From Pontimonas salivibrio (GTDB lineage Bacteria; Actinomycetota; Actinomycetes; Actinomycetales; Microbacteriaceae), in assembly GCF_002950575.1 (NCBI RefSeq), contig NZ_CP026923.1, forward strand, positions 1,240,001 to 1,304,000: a stretch of 64,000 bases of DNA, read 5' to 3'. Made by a program: the position numbers and the translations under genes. The notes below the pieces were generated by a model. It made no database searches. It had not been told where the DNA came from and worked only from the letters and a program-made list of their open reading frames with translations. Of this stretch, positions 43,401-50,670 are shown one piece after another. Position 1 is the stretch's first letter. Each line of letters begins with the position of its first letter.

Positions 43401-43426
43401 TCGCACGCTTCTTTGGATTGGGATAG
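40397..43426 (+). CDS. hsdR: Type I restriction-modification system, restriction subunit HsdR
   Basis: 1009 aa translocating nuclease from a GTG overlapping hsdS. N-terminal PD-(D/E)xK nuclease: D160 in NRYDVTVLVNG, E174 and K176 in MVHIELKRRG. Superfamily-2 motor: Walker A TGSGKT at 332-337, DECH at 431-434, GFTGTPI, TGFD, and QAYSRTNR motif VI. The C-terminal helical domain binds HsdM. Full length for an IC-like HsdR, no interruption. Works with HsdM and HsdS at the membrane-proximal DNA entry point of the cell, as known for the class. Confidence 0.96.
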   Translation: MSEAQAIRYDPIAVSNESTVVSEYVPDKQNASSYQSEAQLETEFIRLLESQAYEYLRITSEADLIANLRRQLETLNNVTFSEGEWEQFFSSQLASSNEGIAEKTRRIQEDHIQLLRRDDGSTKNIALLDKSNIHNNRVQVINQYEVAEGNGGATRTNRYDVTVLVNGLPMVHIELKRRGVDLREAFNQINRYQRDSFWAGSGLFEYVQLFVISNGTLTKYYSNTIRKQRLEESKKGSAKSKTSNSFEFTSWWADAHNKPIQDLTAFAKTFFAKHSLLNVLTKYCVLTTEGMLLVMRPYQIVATERILQRIAISTNYKTLGTIDAGGYVWHTTGSGKTLTSFKTAQLATRIPSVDKVLFVVDRKDLDFQTMREYDRFEKGAANSNQSTAELKKQLENPSARIVVTTIQKLSKFVDRHESHAVYNDHTVIIFDECHRSQFGDMHQAITRAFKRYNLFGFTGTPIFASNASTGGKPQLKTTEQAFGDKLHTYTIVDAITDKNVLPFRIDYVNTVKMTPGLTEQQVSAIDAERALLDSERIRQIVAYIREHFDQKTKRSEHYTTAGKRMQGFNSLFATASIDAAKAYYMEFKSQQESVPASERLKVGIIYSYAANEELVDGLLDEEEFETDGLSMDARSFLDACISDYNEMFEVSYDSASEGFQNYYKDLTRRLRERDLDLVIVVNMFLTGFDATTLNTLWVDKNLRSHGLIQAYSRTNRILNSVKTYGNIVSFRDLEQATNDAIALFGNKDAKGVVLLKPYQDYFSEYLERLNELKTQFPPGEHIVGEQAEREFVELWGAITRLRNILTSFDDFQHQDVLEDRQEQDYRARYLDIYNERRKLLDAERATINDDLVFEIELIKQVEINVDYILMLVQQHRDRFGDGSDTEIKESIARSIDASPSLRNKKDLIEAFIESVNTAEEVDQQWAEFISKRREEELEHIIAAENLRPQATKAFVMAALRDGAVATSGTAITGILPPVSRFSPDGGHGETKQRVIERLSAFVARFFGLG

Positions 43427-43539
43427 CGGTGAGAGGCCTCCCCCAATCCCTCTCCTGCGCGTCAGTGCACCGCCCTAGGCTCTCGATGACAATGTGTCGC
43501 CTCTTAAGTGATTCTTTGGGAACGAAAGGTGGATAGAGC

Positions 43540-45600
43540 GTGGATGTTCATGACACGGCACTAGGAAAAGTTCTTGAGGGCACCAATCAGTACCTCATTC
43601 CGCTCTACCAGCGTCCCTACTCGTGGACTATGAAGAACTGGGACACCCTGTGGCAAGACATTATCGAGCTCGCTGAGACGATGAAGCATGCACCACACGC
43701 GACCCACTTCACAGGAACGTTGGTGTTGGAAGCGTCTTCGGTGACAACCGGGCTCACCCAATTCGTGGTCGTAGACGGCCAGCAGAGACTCACCACCCTG
43801 AGTGTGCTCCTGGCGGCCATCACTCGAGGATGGGAAGCGGGCGGACACGAACAGGCGGCACGAAAAATCCGAGACCAGTACCTGGTCAACCCTTACGCCG
43901 ACGATGTTGACTCTCAGTTTCGCCTACGACCTGCAAACTTCGATGAACCCGCATTCCGAGCAGTGGTGCAGGGACAGAAACTTCTTGGCACCGAATCGAA
44001 GATCACGAGCGCCTTTAGCTTCTTTCAGCGCAAGATTAGACAGCTCGACGAGTCGGGGCTCGACTTACAAGAGCTTCAACACGCCGCGCTGTCGGGCCTC
44101 AAATTTGTCACCATCACCGCGAAGTCAGACGACAACGTATACAGAATCTTCGAATCGATTAACAACACAGGTGTGCGGCTCACCCAGGCTGACCTGGTTC
44201 GAAACTTCGTCTTCATGAAGCTGGGTAAAGCAGGCGACCGCATTCACGATCGGCTATGGCTCCCGATCGTCGACCAGCTCTCGTCGGAAGACGTTGAGGC
44301 CGTGTTCTGGATTGACGCCCAATGGCGCGATCCAGAATCCCGGAAGCTCAACGTGTACGAACAGCAAAAGAAGCACCTCAAGACCATGGATAACGATGCA
44401 GTCGTGGCCTATCTAGAGAATGTGCTTGATATCGCGGGAGCGCTCAGGCAGCTGCGCAATACCGCTCTTATCTCCGATCCTGGTCTACAAACTCAGGTCG
44501 CTCGCTTCGCTCAACTCATAACACCGGGGGCGCTTGTCGTCGCTACGCGCATTCTCTTCTTGCTCACCAAAGGCAAGGTATCGCTTGAAGAGGCCACACA
44601 GGCTTTCGCGGTTCTTGAGAGCTATCTTGTCCGTCGGATAATCGCCGGCATCCCGGTGAATTCACTGGGCCGGATTTCCGCTGCTGTCGCGGCAGAATTA
44701 ACCGGCCCCGAAGTCGCAGAAGAGCTTCATCGGCTACTTTCAACCGGCCGCCGCGCGTACATTCCAGATAGCGAAATACGCCGAATTCTCATCGAAACCC
44801 CTATCTACCTCCGACCTCGTCGGGAGAATGTGAAACTGGTCCTCCAGCGTCTTCTGGAACAGGAACAAGCCAAAGACGCGATTGACTTCAGTTCGATGAG
44901 TATCGAGCACGTCCTGCCACAAAAACTCTCTGACCAAGCGCGAATCGAATTTGCTGCCTCACTCGAACCTGGCGAGGATCTCGAGGAAACCCACCAAGCA
45001 CTGGTGCACACCATCGGAAACCTGACGCTCACCAACTACAACAGTGAACTAAGTAACAGTCCGTTTAGCGTGAAGCGCGAGGAGCGGCTAAAGGACACTG
45101 GCGTAATCGCCAACCATCAAATCGCCCGAAAGGATTCCTGGGGAAAGCGGGAAATACTCGAACGCTCGGAGCGGCTTTCCGAAACCGCAATCAGTATCTG
45201 GCCGGGACCAAATGAGGCGTTGCTCAATAGCAAGCAAGAGAGCGTATACGACAGGATCGACGAAGCGATGGCAGTGATCGGCCCTGGCAGTTGGACCACC
45301 TACGGCGATATTGCCCAAGCGGTGGGCACCGTCGGACAGGTCGTAGGCGCGGCCGTATCTCGCTCTGGTTCTCCGGAAGGAGCATGGCGTGTGCTCCGCG
45401 CCGGCGGAGCGGTGTCCCCTGAGTTCAGTTGGCCGAGTGATTCCCCCTACAAGGGTCGCAGCTGTCAGGAGGTACTGGAGTCTGAAGGTGTCGTATTCAC
45501 AGACGGAAAGGCCGACCCAAGTCAACGGATTTCCGTCGACACCATTCGACTACAGATGGATAGTGTCGACGATGAGGAATCCGACCCCCAAGCGGTGTGA
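43540..45600 (+). CDS. GmrSD-like DUF262-DUF1524 nuclease fused to an alkyltransferase-like domain
   Basis: 686 aa from a GTG. DUF262 (GmrS-like) with IPLYQRPYSW at 20-29 and the nucleotide-handling VDGQQRLTTL at 78-87; the NNTGVRLTQADLVRNFVF block also fits. DUF1524 (GmrD-like HNH) with SIEHVLPQ near 454-461 and IGNLTLTNYNSELSNSPFSV near 490-509. The C-terminal ~100 residues (GSWTTYGDIAQAVGTVGQVV, GAAVSRSGSPEGAWRVLRAG) match the DNA-binding half of MGMT; the PCHR cysteine is replaced by AWRVL, as in alkyltransferase-like proteins. GmrSD relatives cut modified DNA. The ATL part may add lesion or modified-base sensing. 113 nt after hsdR. Confidence 0.82.
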   Translation: MDVHDTALGKVLEGTNQYLIPLYQRPYSWTMKNWDTLWQDIIELAETMKHAPHATHFTGTLVLEASSVTTGLTQFVVVDGQQRLTTLSVLLAAITRGWEAGGHEQAARKIRDQYLVNPYADDVDSQFRLRPANFDEPAFRAVVQGQKLLGTESKITSAFSFFQRKIRQLDESGLDLQELQHAALSGLKFVTITAKSDDNVYRIFESINNTGVRLTQADLVRNFVFMKLGKAGDRIHDRLWLPIVDQLSSEDVEAVFWIDAQWRDPESRKLNVYEQQKKHLKTMDNDAVVAYLENVLDIAGALRQLRNTALISDPGLQTQVARFAQLITPGALVVATRILFLLTKGKVSLEEATQAFAVLESYLVRRIIAGIPVNSLGRISAAVAAELTGPEVAEELHRLLSTGRRAYIPDSEIRRILIETPIYLRPRRENVKLVLQRLLEQEQAKDAIDFSSMSIEHVLPQKLSDQARIEFAASLEPGEDLEETHQALVHTIGNLTLTNYNSELSNSPFSVKREERLKDTGVIANHQIARKDSWGKREILERSERLSETAISIWPGPNEALLNSKQESVYDRIDEAMAVIGPGSWTTYGDIAQAVGTVGQVVGAAVSRSGSPEGAWRVLRAGGAVSPEFSWPSDSPYKGRSCQEVLESEGVVFTDGKADPSQRISVDTIRLQMDSVDDEESDPQAV

Positions 45601-45615
45601 AACGCCAAGCTGTCT

Positions 45616-46743
45616 TTAGAACCCTGCCTGGTCCACTCCATATTCGGCTTCTGCTTGGCTAAAGCCTTCGAAAACCAACTGGTCAATGAGGCCTTGTCGA
45701 GAAAATGACGAGAACTCCAGGTAAGACTGTGCCGACTGGGCCGCCTGTTCATTCCAGTCAGCACCCACCGCGTCAACACCGTAGGTGGCTTCTTCTGTGG
45801 TGAAACCTTCAAATTCGAGCTGGTCAATAAGCCCCGATCGGGAGAAGGCAGAAAAGTCGAGGTAGGACTCGGCGGAGCCGAGGGCTTGTTCATTCCAGTC
45901 AGCACCCACCGCGTCAACACCGTAGGTGGCCTCTTCAGTGCTGAAGCCTTCGAACTCCAGTTGGTCGATCAACCCGTTGCGAGAAAAGCTACTGAAGCTC
46001 AAGTAGCTCTCTGCTGATTCTCTAGCGTTTTGCTGTCCGACTGTTTCATCGGGACGCTCAGGCTCTTGCTCAACGCCTTCAGCACCTGCAGTGTCGTCTT
46101 CTTGCAGTCTTGATTCAGCAGAGTCACTCTCGTTCGAGTCAGTCGTGCTGGCTTCTGATTGGGTTTGCTCAGTGCTGGCATCGGTGCTTGTGTCATCGTC
46201 GCCACCTCCGGTGAGGCTCGAGATGATGGCCAACAAGACGATCACGGCAATAGTGATGAACCACCAGCGGGTATAGAACGGCTTTTCCTCAGATTCGCCT
46301 TCGGCGCCGACACCGACTCTGGACGTCGGGCCGTAGGGGGTGTGGGTCGAAGTTGTGCTGCCGGTAGCCGGGTTAGTCGTGCCACCCACTGCCTGTGATG
46401 CCTGTGACGCGCCACTGTCAGAGCCCACTATGCCGGGGGCTTCGCTGGCCCCTGCGGAGGTATACGCCCCCTGGCCCGCGGCATAACCCGCAGCGCCTGC
46501 GCCGCCTGACGCAGCGGCGTTACCGGGTTTGATCCAGGCCCCAGCCTTGTCGGTCAAGTTGCCAGACGCTGCGGAGATGATGTCAATGAGCCAGCCAATG
46601 CCGAAGAGACCGAAGGTCAGGAAGTAGAGGACACCGGTGCCGACCTTGCCGATATAGAACCGGTGAATACCTGCCCAGCCGAGCAGGATGGTAAGTAAAA
46701 GGGTGGCGGTATAACTCTTGTGGCTTTGCATAAGCCTCAGCAT
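45616..46743 (-). CDS. TM2-domain protein with three C-terminal Ltp repeats
   Basis: 375 aa. TM2 domain at about 8-60 (GWAGIHRFYIGKVGTGVLYF, LTFGLFGIGWLIDIISA), then a Gly/Ala/Ser/Thr linker and a third helix (WFITIAVIVLLAIISSL). An acidic linker follows, then three 41-47-residue repeats at 241-287, 288-334 and 335-375, each reading like SAESYLDFSAFSRSGLIDQL + EFEGF + EEATYGVDAVGADWNEQA. These are Ltp (host cell-surface-exposed lipoprotein) repeats, known from the phage TP-J34 superinfection-exclusion lipoprotein and from many actinobacteria. Start uncertain between 46743 and the ATG 12 nt later. The repeats would lie outside the cell. A role in blocking phage DNA entry is possible but unproven. 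Confidence 0.72.
   Translation of the reverse strand: MLRLMQSHKSYTATLLLTILLGWAGIHRFYIGKVGTGVLYFLTFGLFGIGWLIDIISAASGNLTDKAGAWIKPGNAAASGGAGAAGYAAGQGAYTSAGASEAPGIVGSDSGASQASQAVGGTTNPATGSTTSTHTPYGPTSRVGVGAEGESEEKPFYTRWWFITIAVIVLLAIISSLTGGGDDDTSTDASTEQTQSEASTTDSNESDSAESRLQEDDTAGAEGVEQEPERPDETVGQQNARESAESYLSFSSFSRNGLIDQLEFEGFSTEEATYGVDAVGADWNEQALGSAESYLDFSAFSRSGLIDQLEFEGFTTEEATYGVDAVGADWNEQAAQSAQSYLEFSSFSRQGLIDQLVFEGFSQAEAEYGVDQAGF
45619..46023 (-). repeat. Three 141-bp-type repeats encoding Ltp units
   Basis: DNA-level repeats of the Ltp units. A nearly identical stretch around GTCAGCACCCACCGCGTCAA recurs at about 45757 and 45898, 141 bp apart. The third unit is shorter and more diverged. Copy-number change by recombination could vary the number of surface repeats. 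Confidence 0.75.
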
Positions 46744-46886
46744 GTCAGAGAACTGAACAAAACATCAAATTATTTTTATGTTTTTGGCTATTTGCCCGCT
46801 AAATCATGGCCCTGTGACCTGCACTACGGCCATCACCTGGTGAGCCGCAGCCTCAAAATAAGGTGGCCCACAAGTCAAGTAGCCAG

Positions 46887-48032
46887 TTAGATACTGAGCC
46901 TCGAGTCCACAAACAACACCACCGAGGACTTATTGGGCTTGGAGCGTGGACTATCCAGCCACAACCTGGAGCCCACCATCAAGGTGCCACCCTCAGCGTC
47001 GACCTGGTCGAACACTGTGGGAGCAATGGCTTCAGGGATGTGCCCCACCAACATGTCTCTTATAAACACCGCTACTGCTTTGCCAGACGGGCTGTGCGGG
47101 TTGTCTGGATCACAGCGAAGCTCTGCTTCCACAATGTGTTCGCTTTTGCCTTTCGAGCGGAAGTATTTGCGCAGTGTGGCCATACTCTCGGGGTGAAACG
47201 ACTCCCCCACCACATCGATTGTTGCGGGTAACTGCGCCCCGGACCTTCCATCCGGAACGGCTGATTCATCCCGGTTACCAACCACCTGGGAGCTCGTGGC
47301 GGGGTTGGTGGGTGTGGCAGTGACAGCGCGGGCCTGCTGGCGTTGAAACTGTTCGACTGATGAGCGTGTCGCCCACAGGTGGGATTTAATGAAGTCAACT
47401 TGTGCGTGGGCGTCGGTGATCGCATCAGCAATTTGTTGTTTTGCCGCCTCCACGCCGTGTTCGGCGACATGCTGGGCAATTTGAAAAGCGACCCAGGGGC
47501 TTAGGCCACCTTGATGGGTGGGAACAATGCCCGACATTTTCTGCCTGTTGGATACGGCCATTAACACTCCCGAGGATTGAAATGGTGTGGCACCCAGCAG
47601 TTTGGAAAATGCCCACTCCCTGGTGTGCATTGAGCCAACAAAGACCACTCTTTGGTTGGAAAACACGGCATAGCCCTGATCGATGGCCGTCATGTGTTCG
47701 GGTGGTGGCGGGCTCACACTGCCACCGGCACCGCCGGTGGCAAATACCCCAGGGGCAACCCGGAAAGTCAGCGCACCGATGGTGCGCCGGGAGCGCCTGG
47801 CCCCTGTTCGGGTTTCCATGAGCGCGACACCGTGTGCCTCATAGACAAACTCTTCCCCCTTTTTCATCGCTAGAGCAGTGCTGTGTTGGCCGGGAAAGCT
47901 TTGCGCGAGTGCTTCCAGGGCGTTGGCCTGTTGGCGACCGAAAGACATCGCCCGTGAGCGAAAGATTTGTCGCCTGACGAAGATGACCCCGGTCACAATG
48001 AGTGCCAGGACAATGAGTGACCCAAAATCCAT
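46887..48032 (-). CDS. Membrane-anchored PH-like/HIRAN-like protein, paralogue of 34748-35890
   Basis: 381 aa from the ATG at 48032 (GAAGG just upstream; a GTG at 48041 is too close to any ribosome site). N-terminal helix (FGSLIVLALIVTGVIFVRRQ), PH-like part with SNQRVVFVGSMHTREWAFSK and AVSNRQKMSGIVPTHQGGLS, then the HIRAN-like C-terminus (IDVVGESFHPESMATLRKYF, VEAELRCDPDNPHSPSGKAV, AVFIRDMLVGHIPEAIA). All blocks align with 34748-35890, so it is a duplicated gene within 13 kb, flanking the restriction genes on the other side. The TM2/Ltp gene downstream is in the same direction. Confidence 0.6.
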   Translation of the reverse strand: MDFGSLIVLALIVTGVIFVRRQIFRSRAMSFGRQQANALEALAQSFPGQHSTALAMKKGEEFVYEAHGVALMETRTGARRSRRTIGALTFRVAPGVFATGGAGGSVSPPPPEHMTAIDQGYAVFSNQRVVFVGSMHTREWAFSKLLGATPFQSSGVLMAVSNRQKMSGIVPTHQGGLSPWVAFQIAQHVAEHGVEAAKQQIADAITDAHAQVDFIKSHLWATRSSVEQFQRQQARAVTATPTNPATSSQVVGNRDESAVPDGRSGAQLPATIDVVGESFHPESMATLRKYFRSKGKSEHIVEAELRCDPDNPHSPSGKAVAVFIRDMLVGHIPEAIAPTVFDQVDAEGGTLMVGSRLWLDSPRSKPNKSSVVLFVDSRLSI

Positions 48033-48292
48033 AGCCTTCACTCCCCTAGGTGTCCAGATCCTTCATATTGGGCTTATCCCACTGCACTGTTGGCCAGAAA
48101 CTCTCTCCATCACACCAGACCGCGCAGCTACTGGCACGTTACCTCAGGTAATTGAGGTAATAGTTCAACAAGACTTTAACATTTAGCCCCAATGCGGGGA
48201 CCACATCACTCTGGCACAGGAGTTGCGGGCCAGTTGGAAGCAGTGGGCAGAGTGCATGTGGCGTTAGGAACTGCAGTCGGCGAGAATAGGAC

Positions 48293-49495
48293 ATGAGAAG
48301 CACGAGGGAAATGGGCGCAGTGAATAGCGAAAAACAGAACGCTAAAGAGAATGATCCGGCGAGCGCGAGCGCACTCTTTCCCTCAATGGTGCGACACCGT
48401 CGACACCTCCACCAACACCCCGAGGTGGGCCTGGAACTACCTGACACCCACGCCTACATTGTCGAGTCTTTGAAGTCTTTGGGTTACGAGACTGAACACC
48501 ACCCGAGGGGTGGTGTCAGTGTGACGGTTGGTGGCTCCGACCCTTCGGCAACACCCATGGTCTTCCGAGCAGACATGGACGCCCTACCCGTCGAAGAACC
48601 ACAGGGTATGTCGTTTCGTTCTGTGAGATCAGGGGCAATGCACGCCTGCGGTCACGACTTACATATGGCAACGCTGCTCGGCGTTGCAGAACATTTCGCG
48701 ACACACACTCCCCCACGGCCGCTCGTTTTTGCGTTCCAACCCGGTGAAGAGTCCGACCGTGGTGCTCTGAACACCTTGAAGCACCGGAACCTGAACCTCG
48801 AGGACGCGACGACCTTCGCTGTCCACGTCAATGCTGTCTTGCCGTCTGGAAGTGTGCATTACTCCCGCGACACGTTTATGGCCTTCGGCGACTGGTTCGA
48901 CATTGCCCTGGAGGGCCCAGGTGGGCACGCCAGTGCACCAGAGCGTGCAGGCAACCCCATTCTCGCCGGCAGCGACATCACCAGAGCATTTGTCGGTTTA
49001 GCCAATGAGCTCTCAGAGGCTCGAGCCCGAGTAGTCGCTACCGTCACCGAATTCCTCTCGGGAAACACGGTAAACGTGATTCCCACCACGGCGGGTCTTC
49101 GCGGCACGATTCGCACAGTAACCGAAGCCCAGCGCGCCGAACTGCATCGGGCTATGCGGGAAAAAGTCATCGAAATCGCAGAAGCCCAGGGCCTCCAGGC
49201 CACACTCACCATCCATGACGGTTACCCGGCAGTAATTTCGGACGCAGCTTTTATTGATCGCGCGTTAAACACCTTCGCTGCGGCGGGGATCACCGACGTG
49301 CATGAAATGGAACACCCTTCCATGGTCATTGAAGACTTTTCCTATTTCCTGCACCGGTGGCCAGGGGCGATGGTCTATGTCGGTGCGGCCGTCGGTGAGA
49401 GTCCTGCCTTCAACCACTCCGCAGAAGTTCTCTTTGACGAAGATGCGATGGCGACCGCGCTGAAGCTCTTCATCGCCCTAACCGAGACGCCCTAA
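48293..49495 (+). CDS. M20-family metal-dependent amidohydrolase (hippurate hydrolase-like)
   Basis: 400 aa. Family motifs: HRRHLHQHPEVGLE, FRADMDALPVEE (metal Asp), HACGHDLHMATLLG, FAFQPGEESDRGA, and EDFSYFLHRWPGAMVYVGAA with the C-terminal His ligand NHSAE. It removes acyl groups from amino acids or amides (M20D group). No signal peptide. Start uncertain; a second ATG at 48311 has GAGGGAA upstream. 14-bp tandem repeats run across its stop. The 251 bp before it (48042-48292) hold its promoter, but I see no distinct site. Confidence 0.9.
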   Translation: MRSTREMGAVNSEKQNAKENDPASASALFPSMVRHRRHLHQHPEVGLELPDTHAYIVESLKSLGYETEHHPRGGVSVTVGGSDPSATPMVFRADMDALPVEEPQGMSFRSVRSGAMHACGHDLHMATLLGVAEHFATHTPPRPLVFAFQPGEESDRGALNTLKHRNLNLEDATTFAVHVNAVLPSGSVHYSRDTFMAFGDWFDIALEGPGGHASAPERAGNPILAGSDITRAFVGLANELSEARARVVATVTEFLSGNTVNVIPTTAGLRGTIRTVTEAQRAELHRAMREKVIEIAEAQGLQATLTIHDGYPAVISDAAFIDRALNTFAAAGITDVHEMEHPSMVIEDFSYFLHRWPGAMVYVGAAVGESPAFNHSAEVLFDEDAMATALKLFIALTETP

Positions 49496-49519
49496 CCGAG
49501 ACGCCCTAGCCGAGACCCG
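49478..49519 (+). repeat. 14-bp tandem repeats across the amidohydrolase stop
   Basis: CTAACCGAGACGCC at 49478-49491 is repeated exactly at 49492-49505 and then imperfectly at 49506-49519. The stop codon TAA lies in the second unit. Since 14 is not a multiple of 3, gain or loss of a unit would change the C-terminus. Confidence 0.75.
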
Positions 49520-49649
49520 CTGACTTTTAAGCCTTGGCCTGCTCCTAGGCTGACGTCAGGAAATTCGGGCCCTGCCATCACGCCGGGCGCCTGCCTAGCC
49601 CTGGCGCTTCGCCCGGTTCTTCGCTTAGCTGTTCGCCCAGGCAACCGAG

Positions 49650-49701
49650 CCGCGCAACCGATCCGCGCAACCACCCCGCGCCACCGACCCGCGCAATCAT
49701 C
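49650..49701. repeat. Four imperfect 13-bp tandem repeats
   Basis: CCGCGCAACCGAT (49650) is followed by three variants at 49663, 49676 and 49689 in the convergent gap between the amidohydrolase and the ribokinase. Low-complexity filler or a protein-binding array; no gene in 49496-49743. Confidence 0.6.
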
Positions 49702-49743
49702 CCCCCGGCCCTCATATAAGCCGAGGGTTGCGCAGTGGGCTGG

Positions 49744-50670
49744 TTACCCAGAAACGAGGAGCGAATCTGGGGTGGTTTGGGGAACTTGGGCGCCGGGCTG
49801 GGTCACACTCCAACTGGCAAACTTTGTGGCGTATTCGACCGCTTCCACCAAAGATTTACCCTGTCGGATACCGACCGCAAGCGCACCACAGAAGGCATCG
49901 CCTGCCCCGCTGGTGTCCACAGCGCTTACGACCGGCGATGCCACACTGACCACTTCGCCCGCCACACCGTCTGGGAAACACAGGGCCCCATCTGAACCCA
50001 GAGTGACGACCAGCTGGCCCTCAAGGTTCAACATTTGTGCGCATGCAACAACCTCGTCATGGCTTTGAGGAACGGGTTGACCGGCAAGAGCGGCGAGTTC
50101 TGTGCGATTGGGAACCAAAATATCGGCGCGCGCAATAATTTCATCCAACTGGGGGCTTTTTTCGGGCATTGGCGCAGGATTAACTATCACCGTGCCCTGG
50201 GCCCTCTTGCACGCTTCCACGACAGTCTCGAGCGGAATTTCCAGCTGAGCCATGATGACCTCAGGAGCCCGGTTACTGAGGTAATCAGCGATGTGGCCTG
50301 GGGCGAGTTCACCATTAGCCCCCGGATGGACAACGATTGAATTTTCACCCGACTCGGCCACCACAATCACCGCCGATCCTGTGGCAGCGCTCTTGAGAAC
50401 TCTTACGTGTTCCACACCGACTCCACGACTGGCAAGGGCTTCGACGAGGGCAACTCCGTTCCCGTCGTCGCCTACTGCCCCCACAAAATCAACGCTGGCG
50501 CCAAGTGCCGCGATGGCGGCAGCCTGATTGGCGCCTTTGCCCCCTGGCGCGTCCAATCTGCCGGTACCCAGGATGGTTTCTCCGGGTGCCGGCAAGTGGG
50601 GCACCAAATAGGTCGTATCGGCGTTGATGGAACCCACCACCGCGACATCGACCGGGGTTTTTTCTGCCAC
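49744..50670 (-). CDS. Ribokinase-type PfkB-family carbohydrate kinase
   Basis: 308 aa. VVGSINADTTYLVPHLPAPG start (substrate-binding Asp), GGKGANQAAAIAALGASV (PfkB signature 1), anion-hole GAGDAFCGAL with the catalytic Asp (signature 2), and TLGSDGALCF. It phosphorylates ribose or a similar sugar freed by the nucleoside hydrolase. Last gene of the leftward operon, overlapping the nucleoside hydrolase stop by one base. Ribokinase proper is likely but other pentose or nucleoside kinases of the family are not excluded. Confidence 0.9.
   Translation of the reverse strand: MAEKTPVDVAVVGSINADTTYLVPHLPAPGETILGTGRLDAPGGKGANQAAAIAALGASVDFVGAVGDDGNGVALVEALASRGVGVEHVRVLKSAATGSAVIVVAESGENSIVVHPGANGELAPGHIADYLSNRAPEVIMAQLEIPLETVVEACKRAQGTVIVNPAPMPEKSPQLDEIIARADILVPNRTELAALAGQPVPQSHDEVVACAQMLNLEGQLVVTLGSDGALCFPDGVAGEVVSVASPVVSAVDTSGAGDAFCGALAVGIRQGKSLVEAVEYATKFASWSVTQPGAQVPQTTPDSLLVSG

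Noticed and set aside
45619-46023. Regular repeats as a possible CRISPR array
   Set aside because: The 141-bp periodicity is coding repeats of the Ltp protein, not short repeats with unique spacers, and no cas genes are present.
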